This document shows, in pieces, positions 27,015 through 36,790 of a stretch of 64,000 nt of DNA (within the stretch, counting starts at the first letter, position 1; the number at the start of each line of letters is the position of its first letter). A model generated the notes under the pieces. That model was given only the letters and a program-made list of their open reading frames with translations, had not been told where the DNA came from and ran no database searches. Source of the DNA: UBA4408 sp002389785 (lineage in GTDB: Bacteria > Bacteroidota > Bacteroidia > UBA4408). A program made the translations under genes and the position numbers. The DNA lies in NCBI GenBank assembly GCA_035438985.1, contig DAORJK010000003.1, positions 248,001 to 312,000 on the forward strand. Reading direction: 5' to 3'.

Positions 27015-29638
27015 TAGCGCAAAAGATTCTTATCCTTTTCGGCATTTTTTATTGAATCAAACAGCTGCTTAATTTTTTCATGCTGCAAGTGTGCCTTTTC
27101 GGCTGTTTGCGAATTGTCTAAAGGTTCGTTGTTTTTTGAGTTGCTATTAGATATTGGCTTTGCTTTTAATTCAGTGGCTCTTTCTGCATACATGGTTTGT
27201 AATGAGTCAAGTGCTTGCAGTGCAACCAATCTAACCCACCAGTATTCAGAGTCACGAGCTGTACCGGCCAAAAGATCAAGCCCGGAATTTATCACCGAAT
27301 CGCTTCTTCCCAATAAGTATTGTCCGTATTGTTGAATAAATCCATACCGGTTATACCCATCAAAGTAATGTTCTTTTTGCAAAAAATAGTTGTTTTCGCT
27401 ATCGGCGCCATTTGCTGCAAATATGGTGAGTAAAGCATTCATAATAATTACAGCTGTGTCTTCTTCAAATTGTTTGGCTTCATCAAAACTCATTTCCGGA
27501 TTTTGTGAATGCATGGCTATTAAAGCTTTGGCAACCACCTGAAACGAAACGTCGCTAAGTGCAATTTTATAAACATCGGTCATGGACTCTCCATTGGCAA
27601 GCTCGTTGAGCTTTTCAATTGCATTCGCTCTTACACTTGGCTTTTCATCTTGCAGTGCTAGTTTTTTTAATATTTCCTTTGGTGTGGTTAGGTCGTTTTT
27701 GTCAAATTTGCTAAGCTTACTAATAGCGAAGTTGCGAATGCTCCAGTTTTTATCTGAAAGCGCTTTTATAATTAATTCTTTCGATTTAGGGCCCGGAATT
27801 TTACTAAGTGCATCAATTGCTTCGTATCGATCTAAATAAAGTGCCGCGTTATTGTATTGAAAAATCCATTCATCTTGTGTGTGCATGTCGGTTTTTTTAC
27901 ATAACAACATTTTATCTGCATCCACATTCACCAAATCGGGTCGCTTATCTGCAATAAACTCAAAATCTTGTTTTTGCTTTTCTAATAAAATGCGCTGTCT
28001 TTGTTTTTTGCCTTCTGAATAAATTTCTACATCAATTGGAAGTTTGTACAAAGGTGTTTTTTGTAGGTCTTGTAATTGCTCAATGTGAAGGGTTTCTTTT
28101 TTGTCATTTTCGTTGTAATTGTATGAAAACAATAAATCAGGATGCCCGCTAGCAAAAAACCATTGATTAAAAAACCAATTGAGGTCCTCGCCGCTTATCT
28201 TTTCAAAGGCAAGTCTTAAATCAGCTAATTCTACAGACGAGAATTTATGTTTATTGAGGTAGTAAGTTAGGGTGGTAAAAAATGCTTCATCGCCTAAATA
28301 ATTTCGCAGCATGTGTAAAATACGCCCTCCCTTTTCATAACTGTGCCTGTCGAACATATCTTCTGCTTCTTCATAGTCGTATCGTATCATATTAACCTGT
28401 CTGGCCCTTGCTTCGTTAAAGTAGGTATTTAAATCGTCTTGGTGGTGAATATCTGCCTCTTCCTTTCCTTTGCTGTGTTCGAGCCATAAATATTCTCCAT
28501 AGGTTGCAAATGATTCGTTGAGAGGAACATTGCTCCATGATTCGCAGGTGACTAGATCTCCGAACCATTGGTGAAACAATTCATGTGAAATAAATTCCTC
28601 TTTGTCATTATCTATTCGCTCGCGAGCGCTAATGTTCATAAACTCACCATGCAGGGTTGCAGAGGTATTTTCCATCGACCCTCCGGGATAATCGCGTACT
28701 ACAATTTGTGCATATTTTTCCCATGGAAAATCGATGCCCAGTTTTTTCGAAAAAAAGGAAATCATTTCGGTTGTCTTACCAAAGGTGCCGCGCGCTTCCT
28801 TTGCGTAGTTTTTTTCAATGTAGTAACTTATTTCCTTGTTTCGCCAACTATCTTTTACAACCGTAAATTCACCGGCGGCAATCATGGTAAGATAGGGCGA
28901 GGCCGGTAAACTTTGTTTCCAATAATCGGTGCGGGTGCCATCGTTGTTCAGCGTTTTCGACACCAGCAAACCATTTGAAAGTGTGGTATATTTGTCGGCG
29001 ATGGTGATAACTATTTCTTGCGTCATTCTTTGATTAGGAGCATCAATCGTAGGAAACCAGCACGAAGCCGATTGTGTTTCACTTTGACTATAAAGCTGTG
29101 TTGGCAAGTATGGGTTTGAATGGTTGGGATTGATAAAAAATAAACCCTTGTCATCGGATGATGAAATTTTTCCACTACTTGCTAAAGTATTGGGTTTGGC
29201 CACATAATCAACAAACAGTTGAATGCTGTCGTTTCGTGTGTAGCTTTTCGGAAGCTTAATAATTAATTGCTTGTCGTTGTAACCAAATTCAATCTTGCTC
29301 TTTACTCCTTTGTTAATCAAAAAAACATAATTTATATCGAAACCTACGGCATCAATTTTTACAATAGAGGTGGCATAAAAATAGGGTTTCATTACCAAGG
29401 TGGCCTTGCCATACAATTGACAATTTTCCCAATCGGGTTTTAGTTCTAGTCGTGTATGAATGATGTCAACTTCGTGTTTAACCGAACCTAAATACACTGC
29501 ATCCTTGCTCTTGGGAACAATTGTTAGTGTGTCGAGGTTAATAATTTTAGTACCGGCTGTGCTTTGGGTGTGATTAACTCCGGAACAAGCAGATAAAACA
29601 GCAAGTACAGCACAAATAAGTGCGTAGCGAAAGTTCAT
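27002..29638 (-). CDS. M1 family aminopeptidase, lipoprotein
   Basis: I choose the ATG at 29638 (878 residues), which gives a lipoprotein signal ending AVLSACSG; the longer frame to 29698 hides this. It is a zinc aminopeptidase of the M1 family: GGSMENTSA (319-327) is the G-x-M-E-N exopeptidase motif, HELFHQWFGD (from 352) the HExxH zinc site, and NESFATYGEYLW supplies the third ligand Glu (375). The C-terminal third is helical with HEAT-like repeats (NWSIRNFAISKLSKFD, KPSVRANAIEKLNELA), as in other large Bacteroidota members. It probably trims peptides at the cell envelope. It converges on and overlaps the cysteine desulfurase gene. Confidence 0.94.
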   Translation of the reverse strand: MNFRYALICAVLAVLSACSGVNHTQSTAGTKIINLDTLTIVPKSKDAVYLGSVKHEVDIIHTRLELKPDWENCQLYGKATLVMKPYFYATSIVKIDAVGFDINYVFLINKGVKSKIEFGYNDKQLIIKLPKSYTRNDSIQLFVDYVAKPNTLASSGKISSSDDKGLFFINPNHSNPYLPTQLYSQSETQSASCWFPTIDAPNQRMTQEIVITIADKYTTLSNGLLVSKTLNNDGTRTDYWKQSLPASPYLTMIAAGEFTVVKDSWRNKEISYYIEKNYAKEARGTFGKTTEMISFFSKKLGIDFPWEKYAQIVVRDYPGGSMENTSATLHGEFMNISARERIDNDKEEFISHELFHQWFGDLVTCESWSNVPLNESFATYGEYLWLEHSKGKEEADIHHQDDLNTYFNEARARQVNMIRYDYEEAEDMFDRHSYEKGGRILHMLRNYLGDEAFFTTLTYYLNKHKFSSVELADLRLAFEKISGEDLNWFFNQWFFASGHPDLLFSYNYNENDKKETLHIEQLQDLQKTPLYKLPIDVEIYSEGKKQRQRILLEKQKQDFEFIADKRPDLVNVDADKMLLCKKTDMHTQDEWIFQYNNAALYLDRYEAIDALSKIPGPKSKELIIKALSDKNWSIRNFAISKLSKFDKNDLTTPKEILKKLALQDEKPSVRANAIEKLNELANGESMTDVYKIALSDVSFQVVAKALIAMHSQNPEMSFDEAKQFEEDTAVIIMNALLTIFAANGADSENNYFLQKEHYFDGYNRYGFIQQYGQYLLGRSDSVINSGLDLLAGTARDSEYWWVRLVALQALDSLQTMYAERATELKAKPISNSNSKNNEPLDNSQTAEKAHLQHEKIKQLFDSIKNAEKDKNLLRYYSN

Positions 29639-29750
29639 TTTATGGAATAGGTGTGCAAAGTTGCTTAAAATATAGTGATTTGCAAATTCGAACCTCATTC
29701 TGTTGAATGTGGGTGTAGGAGCATGTGTAGTAATTTCTTACATTTGCAGC

Positions 29751-30266
29751 ATGTTCAAAGTAAAATCAAGCGGAAATAATACAGAAGTTTTTGAAGTTGC
29801 CTTCGACAAAAAAAATCCTGCAAGAGGAACTCTTAATGGCCATGAGTTTTACTTGGATCTTGTATCTGAAAAACCGGGTCGTTATCATGTATTAAAAGAC
29901 CATCGTTCTTATACGGTTGAGCTTATTGCAGTTGATTCTGTTGAAAAAAAAATCAGCCTTAATGTAAATGGAAACAATTATTCATTTGACTTAACTGATC
30001 AGTTTGACGAGCTCTTAAAAAACTTGGGAATGGACAATGTCAACAACAGTGTTGCAAAAGAGCTCAAAGCTCCAATGCCCGGACTTGTGTTGGATGTACT
30101 TGTAAAAGCGGGAGATAGTGTAAAAAAGGGAGACGCAATTTTGGTACTTGAAGCCATGAAAATGGAAAATAATATTAAATCTGTTTCCGACGCTGTTGTA
30201 AAAAAAGTGGTAGTGCAAAAAGGAAATGCCGTTGAAAAAAATCAAGTAATGGTGCTTTTCGAATAA
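29751..30266 (+). CDS. Biotin/lipoyl-domain protein, biotin carboxyl carrier-like
   Basis: I choose the ATG at 29751 (171 residues); the frame from 29703 adds 16 unlikely residues. The N-terminal ~85 residues form a beta-rich domain (MFKVKSSGNNTEVFEV ... KISLNVNGNNYSFDL). Residues ~95-170 are a biotinyl domain with APMPGLVLDVLVKAGDSVKKGDAILVLEAMKMENNI, where EAMKM holds the biotinylated Lys. It is the free carrier subunit of an acyl-CoA carboxylase, probably propionyl- or acetyl-CoA carboxylase, whose carboxylase subunits are not in the window. TACATTTG, a -7 consensus match, ends 4 bp before the ATG, so the mRNA leader may be very short. Confidence 0.92.
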   Translation: MFKVKSSGNNTEVFEVAFDKKNPARGTLNGHEFYLDLVSEKPGRYHVLKDHRSYTVELIAVDSVEKKISLNVNGNNYSFDLTDQFDELLKNLGMDNVNNSVAKELKAPMPGLVLDVLVKAGDSVKKGDAILVLEAMKMENNIKSVSDAVVKKVVVQKGNAVEKNQVMVLFE

Positions 30267-30328
30267 CTACTTGGTTTTACAATTAGGTGTTTCACAATTG
30301 ATCTGATTTGTTGGTTCAAAAAAAACAT

Positions 30329-31408
30329 ATGAAGAATTTGTTGTGGTTGATTTTGTTACAGTTTCTCTTTGCCTGCAAAGATAAAACAGAGAAAACACAC
30401 CCCCATTACTCTTCCATTTCCGAGTCGGTTTACGCATCGGGTAGTTTAAAAAGCAAAAATCAATACTATGCTTTTGCCAATGCCGGAGGAATACTTAAAT
30501 CCATTATGGTAAAAGAGGGAGATACTGTAAAAAAAGGCAGCCCCTTGCTTTTTATTGCTAACGATGTACAAAGGCTTTCTAAAAACAATGCTGAGCTAGC
30601 TGCCAATTATGCCGATTTTACTGCGAATCAGGGGAAACTTAATGAAGCCAAACTGCTTGTTGATCTTGCTAAAAACAAGTTAAAAAACGATTCCGTCTTG
30701 TTTGCTCGACAAGGAGAATTATGGAGAAAACAAATCGGTACCAAAGTTGAATACGAACAACGAGAATTGGCTTTTCAAAATGCTAAAACCACTTATGTTT
30801 CTGCTCTAGTAAAGTATCATGATTTGAAACGTGTTTTAGAATTGAATTCGAACCAATCAAAAACCAGTTTACAAGCTTCTTCCGCTTTAGAGAGTGAGTT
30901 CACCCTTAAAAGCGAAATAAACGGTGTTGTGTATTCATTGTTGAAAAAACAAGGAGAATTGGTTGGCCCGCAAACAGCATTGGCTGTAATTGGTGATGCT
31001 ACCGAGTTTATTCTTGAGATGCAGGTAGATGAGTACGATGTATTCAAGGTTAAGCCCGGAATGCCTGTGTTGGTGAGTTTAGACAGCTATAAGGGGCAAG
31101 TATTTGATGCGGTAGTGAGCAAAATTTATCCCATCATGAACGATCGTAGTAAAACATTCTTGGTGGAAGCCAACTTTGAAAAAGCTCCTCCAAGACTATA
31201 TCCGAACATTTCTTTTGAGGCAAGCATCGTTATACAATCAAAAGAAAAAGCCTTGTTGGTTCCTCGAAATTATTTAATTGGTGATACCGCTGTACTAAAG
31301 AGCAATGGCGAGAAAGTGCGTGTATCCTTAGGTTTAAAAGATTATCAAAAAGCCGAAATTCTCTCTGGAATTAGCGAAAGCGACGAATTGCAAAAACCTT
31401 TAGAATGA
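30329..31408 (+). CDS. Membrane fusion (HlyD/MacA-like) lipoprotein of ABC exporter
   Basis: I choose the ATG at 30329 (359 residues), which starts a lipoprotein signal ending LQFLFAC; the longer frame begins with TTG at 30308. GGILKSIMVKEGDTVKKGSPLLFI and LKSEINGVVYSLLKKQGELVG are the two halves of the lipoyl domain, separated by a helical hairpin (residues ~85-175), and a beta-barrel domain follows (VDEYDVFKVKPGMPVLV). These are the features of periplasmic adaptors of RND and MacAB systems. Its stop overlaps the start of the permease gene (ATGA), so it works with the permease and ATPase as a tripartite exporter. Its substrate is not evident. Confidence 0.9.
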   Translation: MKNLLWLILLQFLFACKDKTEKTHPHYSSISESVYASGSLKSKNQYYAFANAGGILKSIMVKEGDTVKKGSPLLFIANDVQRLSKNNAELAANYADFTANQGKLNEAKLLVDLAKNKLKNDSVLFARQGELWRKQIGTKVEYEQRELAFQNAKTTYVSALVKYHDLKRVLELNSNQSKTSLQASSALESEFTLKSEINGVVYSLLKKQGELVGPQTALAVIGDATEFILEMQVDEYDVFKVKPGMPVLVSLDSYKGQVFDAVVSKIYPIMNDRSKTFLVEANFEKAPPRLYPNISFEASIVIQSKEKALLVPRNYLIGDTAVLKSNGEKVRVSLGLKDYQKAEILSGISESDELQKPLE

Positions 31409-32664
31409 ACTATCCGTTGTTGGCCGATGTTTCAAAGTCGCTATTGTTTGCCCGTTGGAAACAAACTTTGGTTGCAGCAATTGGCGTTACATTCAGCATC
31501 ACCATGTTCATTACCTTGCTTAGCTTTATGTCGGGTCTAAATGACTTGCTCGATGGATTAATTGTAAATCGAACTCCCCATATACGTTTGTACAACGAAA
31601 TAAAACCCTCGGCGAAACAACCAATTGATGCGTCAGTAAAATATAAGTCTTCCTATAACTTTATTCATTCAGTTAAACCCAAAAGCGAAAGGCTCGAGAT
31701 ATACAACAATGCCGCCATATTAAATTATCTAAAAAAAGATTCCAGGGTACTTGGCTATGCTCCTAAAATTACATCTCAGGTATTTTACAATGTTGGAGCT
31801 GTTGATTTAACCGGTGTTATAAACGGCATTGATGTAGAAGCAGAAAATAAGTTATTTTTTTTCAGTGATTACGTCACCAGCGGAAACTATATTGATTTAA
31901 AGAATATACCCAACAGTATTATATTAGGCAAAGGGGCTGCCGAAAAAATGATGGCGGCCATTGGCGATGTAATTCAGGTGACCACAGCAAAAGGAGAGCG
32001 AATGCAACTGAAAGTAGTTGGGTATTTCCAATCAGGAATTCAGGACATTGATAAAGTTCAAAGCTATGCCTCCATCGGTACCACACAAAAGCTGTTGGGT
32101 GTTTCAGGAAGCTATATTACCGACGTTCAAGTAAAACTAAAAAATATTTTAGATGCCCCTCCAATGGCTTTGGAATATGGACGCTTATTTGAAGTTGATG
32201 CCATTGATATACAAACAGCCAATTCGCAATTTGAGACCGGTAGCTCAATTCGAACGCTTATTTCGTATGCCGTAGGAATTACGCTGCTCATTGTTGCGGG
32301 CTTTGGAATTTACAATATTTTAAACATGATGATTTATGAAAAAATGGACTCTATTGCTATCCTCAAAGCAACCGGTTTTTCAGGAAAAGATGTCAATTTT
32401 GTGTTCATTACAATTGCTTTAAGCATTGGTATTTTTGGCGGATTGCTTGGTTTGCTTTTTGGTTTCGGCTTGTCTTCTATAATTGACCAAATACCATTTA
32501 ATACGGCTGCTCTTCCAACCATTAAAACCTATCCTATTAATTACAATCCTCGATACTATTTAATTGGTGGTATTTTTTCAATTGTAACCACTTACCTGGC
32601 CGGTTACTTTCCTTCTCGCAAGGCAAGCAAAATTGATCCTGTTGTTATAATTCGCGGAAAATAA
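31405..32664 (+). CDS. ABC transporter permease, MacB/FtsX-like
   Basis: A 419-residue permease. It has a first membrane span (residues ~20-45), a large periplasmic domain (~50-275) and three C-terminal spans in the FtsX-type domain, which includes FGIYNILNMMIYEKMDSIAILKATGFSGKDV. This topology is that of type VII ABC exporters (MacB, LolC/E). The system uses ATP in the cytoplasm to drive conformational change in the periplasm, exporting small molecules or extracting lipoproteins. It overlaps the adaptor gene by 4 bp and abuts the ATPase gene (stop then ATG with no gap), so all three should be made in fixed ratio. Confidence 0.93.
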   Translation: MNYPLLADVSKSLLFARWKQTLVAAIGVTFSITMFITLLSFMSGLNDLLDGLIVNRTPHIRLYNEIKPSAKQPIDASVKYKSSYNFIHSVKPKSERLEIYNNAAILNYLKKDSRVLGYAPKITSQVFYNVGAVDLTGVINGIDVEAENKLFFFSDYVTSGNYIDLKNIPNSIILGKGAAEKMMAAIGDVIQVTTAKGERMQLKVVGYFQSGIQDIDKVQSYASIGTTQKLLGVSGSYITDVQVKLKNILDAPPMALEYGRLFEVDAIDIQTANSQFETGSSIRTLISYAVGITLLIVAGFGIYNILNMMIYEKMDSIAILKATGFSGKDVNFVFITIALSIGIFGGLLGLLFGFGLSSIIDQIPFNTAALPTIKTYPINYNPRYYLIGGIFSIVTTYLAGYFPSRKASKIDPVVIIRGK

Positions 32665-33360
32665 ATGAACAAGGCTGTACTTGAGGCACAACATATTTCT
32701 AAATATTTTCACGACCCTCTTACCATTCAGGTTTTGAACGATATTTGTTTTTCGTTGTACAAGGGCGATTTTACTTCCGTTATTGGCAAATCGGGTTGCG
32801 GGAAAAGCACCCTTTTGTACATTTTATCTACGATGGATACCGATTACAGCGGTTCGCTGCTGATTGATGGGGTGTCGATGCTGAACAATAAAGAAGCCGA
32901 TCTTGCCAGAGTTAGAAATGAAAAAATTGGTTTTGTTTTTCAGTTTCACTATTTGTTGAACGAATTTACGGTGTTGCAAAATGTAATGCTTCCAGGGTTA
33001 AAGCTTGGGAAATACAGCAAACGTGAAGTAGAGGAACGAGCATATGAAAAACTGAAGATTCTTGCCATTGAAAACGAAGCTACAAAAAAGCCCAATCAAC
33101 TATCGGGTGGGCAAAAACAACGAGTTGCAATTGCACGCGCACTCATTAACGACCCCGTGCTTATTATGGGAGATGAGCCTACAGGAAATCTTGATAAAAA
33201 AAATGCCGAAATCGTTTTTGATATCTTTAATAAACTTGCCTCAGATTATCAGCAAACCCTTCTAATTGTTACACACGATAATGAGTTTGCCTCCCGAACA
33301 CATCGCATTATTGAAATGCAGGATGGGCGAATTGTTAGCAATGGTGCACCGGGCGCTTAG
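32665..33360 (+). CDS. ABC transporter ATPase, MacB/LolD-like
   Basis: A 231-residue ATPase with GKSGCGKST (Walker A), LSGGQKQRVAIARAL (signature) and LIMGDEPTGNLD (Walker B). GEPTGNLD and the N-terminal HISKYF place it in the LolD/MacB/FtsE group. It powers the permease encoded directly upstream. With the adaptor it forms a separate-subunit MacAB-like exporter in which the ATPase and permease are not fused. Because an adaptor is present, a MacAB-type exporter is more likely than a Lol system. Confidence 0.95.
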   Translation: MNKAVLEAQHISKYFHDPLTIQVLNDICFSLYKGDFTSVIGKSGCGKSTLLYILSTMDTDYSGSLLIDGVSMLNNKEADLARVRNEKIGFVFQFHYLLNEFTVLQNVMLPGLKLGKYSKREVEERAYEKLKILAIENEATKKPNQLSGGQKQRVAIARALINDPVLIMGDEPTGNLDKKNAEIVFDIFNKLASDYQQTLLIVTHDNEFASRTHRIIEMQDGRIVSNGAPGA

Positions 33361-33466
33361 GTTTTCAAGAACACAGAACTTGTAAACAATCTTTTTTTAA
33401 AATTTCCGTTTAACCTTATCAAAAAGCCCCCTCCTTTTTTGGTTATTTTGTTGTGGCCTAAACTAC

Positions 33467-36226
33467 ATGAAACTTTCAAAACTATTTAAAGCTGCGCTTG
33501 CCGGATTGTTAACCTTGCTAATATTGCTTCTTAGCGCCGCATTGTTAATTGCCAATTTTTATGAAGACGAAGTAAAGCAAGTGCTTGTTGGTCAGTTAAA
33601 CAAGCGCTTGGCCACGCCCGTTAGTGTTAAAAACATTGAACTTTCCTTGATAAAAAAATTTCCGAATGCCAGCTTGGTATTTACAGACGTAGTGGTGGAG
33701 TCGGTGAACAAAGCTGACAGCTCCGGTGCTGAAAAGTTGTTTAAAGAACCCCTCTTTAAAGCGCATAGTATTTTTTTACAATTCAATGTTTTCGATATTT
33801 TTCATCATAACTACACCCTTAAAACCCTTGAAATAGAAGATGCAAAACTCAATGTGCTAATTGCACAAAACGGGGAAGACAACTTTCATTTTTGGAAAAA
33901 GTCAAGCGACACAACGAATTCAAATTTTTCACTATCGCTTGATAAAATTAAGGTAAATTCCTTAGACGTTGTTTACAATAACGCACAAACAAATCAATTG
34001 TATTCATTGGTTGTTAAGCAAAGTGAGTTAAGCGGAAACTTTTCTTCTCAGAAGTATAATTTAATCACCAATGGTAACTACTATGTTGATGAAATAAAGA
34101 TCAACAACACGGTATACGTGAAGCGCAAAAGTGTTGAACTTGAGGGAGAGTTGTTCGTCGAAAACAACGAGCGATTTTCATTTAACAATTTATCGCTACT
34201 AGTGAACGAGTTGACTTTTGATGTAAAGGGAAATATTAACTTTCCTGAAAAGGAAAACACAACAATTGATTTAGATATAAAAGGAAAGAACCTTGACATT
34301 AAAACCTTTCTTTCTTTACTTCCCGAACAGCAACGAAAGTCTCTAAAAACCTACAGTAGCAGTGGACTGTTTTATTTTGATGCAAAAATAAAAGGTGCTT
34401 TCGGTAATGAAATTAATCCCGGGCTTTCGGCAAAATTTGGAATTCAAAACGGAATAATAAAAGAATCCGAGTCGGGGCTTTCGCTTAAAAACCTAGCACT
34501 AACAGGAGTTTTCTCAAACGGAAAAGGCGCTAATTCTGAAAGCAGTTCTATTAGCATTTCTAGTTTCAATGCGCAGTTGGGAACTGGCAAGTTGGTTGGA
34601 AATGGAAGCCTCCACAATTTTACTTATCCGATGGTAAAATTTATGGCCGAGGCTCATTTGAATCTGGAAGAGGTAAAGCGCTTTTTAAAGTTAGATACGC
34701 TGGAGTTGTGCTCCGGGAATTTAGTCTTGGATCTTGATTTTGAAGGAAGTTCATCGGCGCTGAAAAATTTATCTTCAACGAATCTATCTCAAGTAAAGGC
34801 CGGTGGAAACCTAACTATTGAGCAGGGTAGTTTAAAACTAAAGGGAAACAAACAAACCATTCAAAATATCAATACATCCTTAATGTTTAACAATAACGAC
34901 GTGGTAATTAATGAATGTAATTTCGCGGTTCAAAATTCAGATATTGCAATTAAAGGTTTTTTCAGAAATGCCTTAACCGCCTTGTTTAATCCTGATCAAA
35001 AATTGTTCATTGAGGCTACTTTAGAATCTCGATTTATTAATCTCGATGAGATATTAGCCGATGATGAAACACAAAGTAAAAGCACAAACTCGTTTGAGTT
35101 ACGTTTTTCAAATCGCATCAATTTTAATTTCAATGCAAGTATTCAACGTCTTGTTTTTAAACACTTTGAGGCAAAAAAAATAAGCGGTACTATTCAACTT
35201 CAAAACAAAAAGCTAGCGCTCTCTCCTATCTCTTTCCTAACCATGGATGGAAATGTTTTGGCCCGAGGAATTATTGATGGAACCGATTCTACGCGCTTTT
35301 CTACCTTGTGGGATGCAGACTTACATTCCATCGACATATCAAAATTATTTTATTCGTTTCAAAACTTTGGCGGAAGCACTTTGACTGAAAAAAATTTAAG
35401 GGGGCAAGCAAATTCTTCCATACAATTTTCCGGAAACTTTACACCACAATTAAATGCCATTAGCGAGAGCTTTGTTGCACAATTTAATTTGGAAATACTG
35501 AATGGTTCTCTCATAAATTTTGAACCTATGAAAAAACTTTCACGATTTATAAGTCTGTCCGAGTTAAGCGACATTCGTTTTGCCACATTAAAAAACACGA
35601 TAGAAATTAAAAAGCGAAACATTTTAATTCCAAAAATGGAAATTAACTCTTCGGCTTTGAACCTTACTGTTAGCGGTACACATAGCTTTGATAACGTGGT
35701 TGATTATCATTTTAAATTGTTGTTAAACGAATTGCTTACCAAAAAAGCAAAAAAAGCAAAACCCGAAAACGAAACTTTTGGAATTTTAGAGGATGATGGA
35801 TTAGGGGGCATTCGCAAAACAGCGATCTATATTAGTATGTTGGGGCCTCTTGAAAGTCCGAAAATTACTTATGATAAAAGTGGCTTAAAGACGCAAATGA
35901 AAGAGCATGTGGCGAGCGAGAAACAAAGTTTAAAGTCTATTTTAAAAAGCGAGTTTGGATGGTTTAAAAATGATACCACACTAAAAAACGCACAGCCCAA
36001 AAAGCAGGTGGCAAAATTTGAAACCGAATGGGAGGAAAGCGATAAGTCTCAAGTTAAAAAACAAAACTCGGAAAAAACATTGCCTAAGGTGGTTAAGGAA
36101 TCAGATAATGCCTCTGACGGAAAGAAAATTAAACTATTTGACAACCTTCTCAAAAAGGCTGATTCCGAACCCAAAAAACCAACGAAAAAGCCAGAAAAAG
36201 AGGAAAACTCTGATGATTATGATTAA
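33467..36226 (+). CDS. AsmA-like envelope protein
   Basis: A 919-residue protein with one N-terminal membrane span (LLTLLILLLSAALLIANFYEDEV). A start typical of AsmA/YhjG-type proteins follows (VKQVLVGQLNKRLATPVSVKNIELSLIKKFPNASLVFTDVVV), then a very long beta-rich region. AsmA-like proteins are bridge-type envelope proteins tied to phospholipid transport and outer-membrane biogenesis. The last ~100 residues are Lys/Glu/Ser-rich and probably disordered (KKPTKKPEKEENSDDYD), which is unusual in length. It is 107 bp after the ABC operon. Its stop codon shares a palindromic TTAA with the convergent response regulator gene. Confidence 0.85.
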   Translation: MKLSKLFKAALAGLLTLLILLLSAALLIANFYEDEVKQVLVGQLNKRLATPVSVKNIELSLIKKFPNASLVFTDVVVESVNKADSSGAEKLFKEPLFKAHSIFLQFNVFDIFHHNYTLKTLEIEDAKLNVLIAQNGEDNFHFWKKSSDTTNSNFSLSLDKIKVNSLDVVYNNAQTNQLYSLVVKQSELSGNFSSQKYNLITNGNYYVDEIKINNTVYVKRKSVELEGELFVENNERFSFNNLSLLVNELTFDVKGNINFPEKENTTIDLDIKGKNLDIKTFLSLLPEQQRKSLKTYSSSGLFYFDAKIKGAFGNEINPGLSAKFGIQNGIIKESESGLSLKNLALTGVFSNGKGANSESSSISISSFNAQLGTGKLVGNGSLHNFTYPMVKFMAEAHLNLEEVKRFLKLDTLELCSGNLVLDLDFEGSSSALKNLSSTNLSQVKAGGNLTIEQGSLKLKGNKQTIQNINTSLMFNNNDVVINECNFAVQNSDIAIKGFFRNALTALFNPDQKLFIEATLESRFINLDEILADDETQSKSTNSFELRFSNRINFNFNASIQRLVFKHFEAKKISGTIQLQNKKLALSPISFLTMDGNVLARGIIDGTDSTRFSTLWDADLHSIDISKLFYSFQNFGGSTLTEKNLRGQANSSIQFSGNFTPQLNAISESFVAQFNLEILNGSLINFEPMKKLSRFISLSELSDIRFATLKNTIEIKKRNILIPKMEINSSALNLTVSGTHSFDNVVDYHFKLLLNELLTKKAKKAKPENETFGILEDDGLGGIRKTAIYISMLGPLESPKITYDKSGLKTQMKEHVASEKQSLKSILKSEFGWFKNDTTLKNAQPKKQVAKFETEWEESDKSQVKKQNSEKTLPKVVKESDNASDGKKIKLFDNLLKKADSEPKKPTKKPEKEENSDDYD

Positions 36227-36636
36227 CGCGTAAGCTTCGTTTTTTGCATTCCTCCAAGGAGTCTTTGCACCTCTCCTACCAGTGTTTGTGGGCGAATCGT
36301 TTTATTAAGATATGCATCAGCTCCTGATTCATGCGCCAGCAATGCGGCATATTCATTTTCGTCGGCTGTTAAAAAAAGAAAGGGAATGTGTTTCAGGTCT
36401 TCTTTCTTTTTAACCTTCTTACACAATTCAATTCCATTCATAAATGGCATACGCATATCGCTAATTATTAGTTGTGGATGTATTTCTTCTATAAGCCGAA
36501 GCGCCTCCACTCCATTGTTCAATGTGTATACATCGTAGTTTAGTTTTTTTAGTTGGTAGCTCATAAATTCGAGCACATCTTCTTCATCGTCAACCAACAC
36601 TATTTTTTCGCTAAGCTTTGCTGTTGTTGCTAACAT
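36223..36636 (-). CDS. Single-domain response regulator (receiver only)
   Basis: A 137-residue receiver domain with no output domain. DDEED at 16-20 forms the acidic pocket, D60 in IISDMRMP is the phospho-acceptor, T88 lies in FLFLTADE, and K110 is the conserved Lys. The residue after that Lys is Thr-Ile-Arg-Pro rather than the usual Pro. Such CheY-like proteins act through protein contacts, as phosphorelay intermediates or motility/adhesion switches. No kinase gene is beside it, so its partner is unknown. The gene is antisense to the flanking genes and shares its stop palindrome with the AsmA-like gene. Confidence 0.9.
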   Translation of the reverse strand: MLATTAKLSEKIVLVDDEEDVLEFMSYQLKKLNYDVYTLNNGVEALRLIEEIHPQLIISDMRMPFMNGIELCKKVKKKEDLKHIPFLFLTADENEYAALLAHESGADAYLNKTIRPQTLVGEVQRLLGGMQKTKLTR

Positions 36637-36790
36637 CGTTGTTTTTTTTGCAAAGGTTTGACTTTGGTGTTATCGTCATGTTAGCCTAATGTCATTAAAT
36701 TATTTTTGTTTATTTGTGCCGCTTGTTTTCAATGAGTACTTGTTCCGATTAAATTGTATTTTTAGCCACACAAATAAAACCCTACACATA

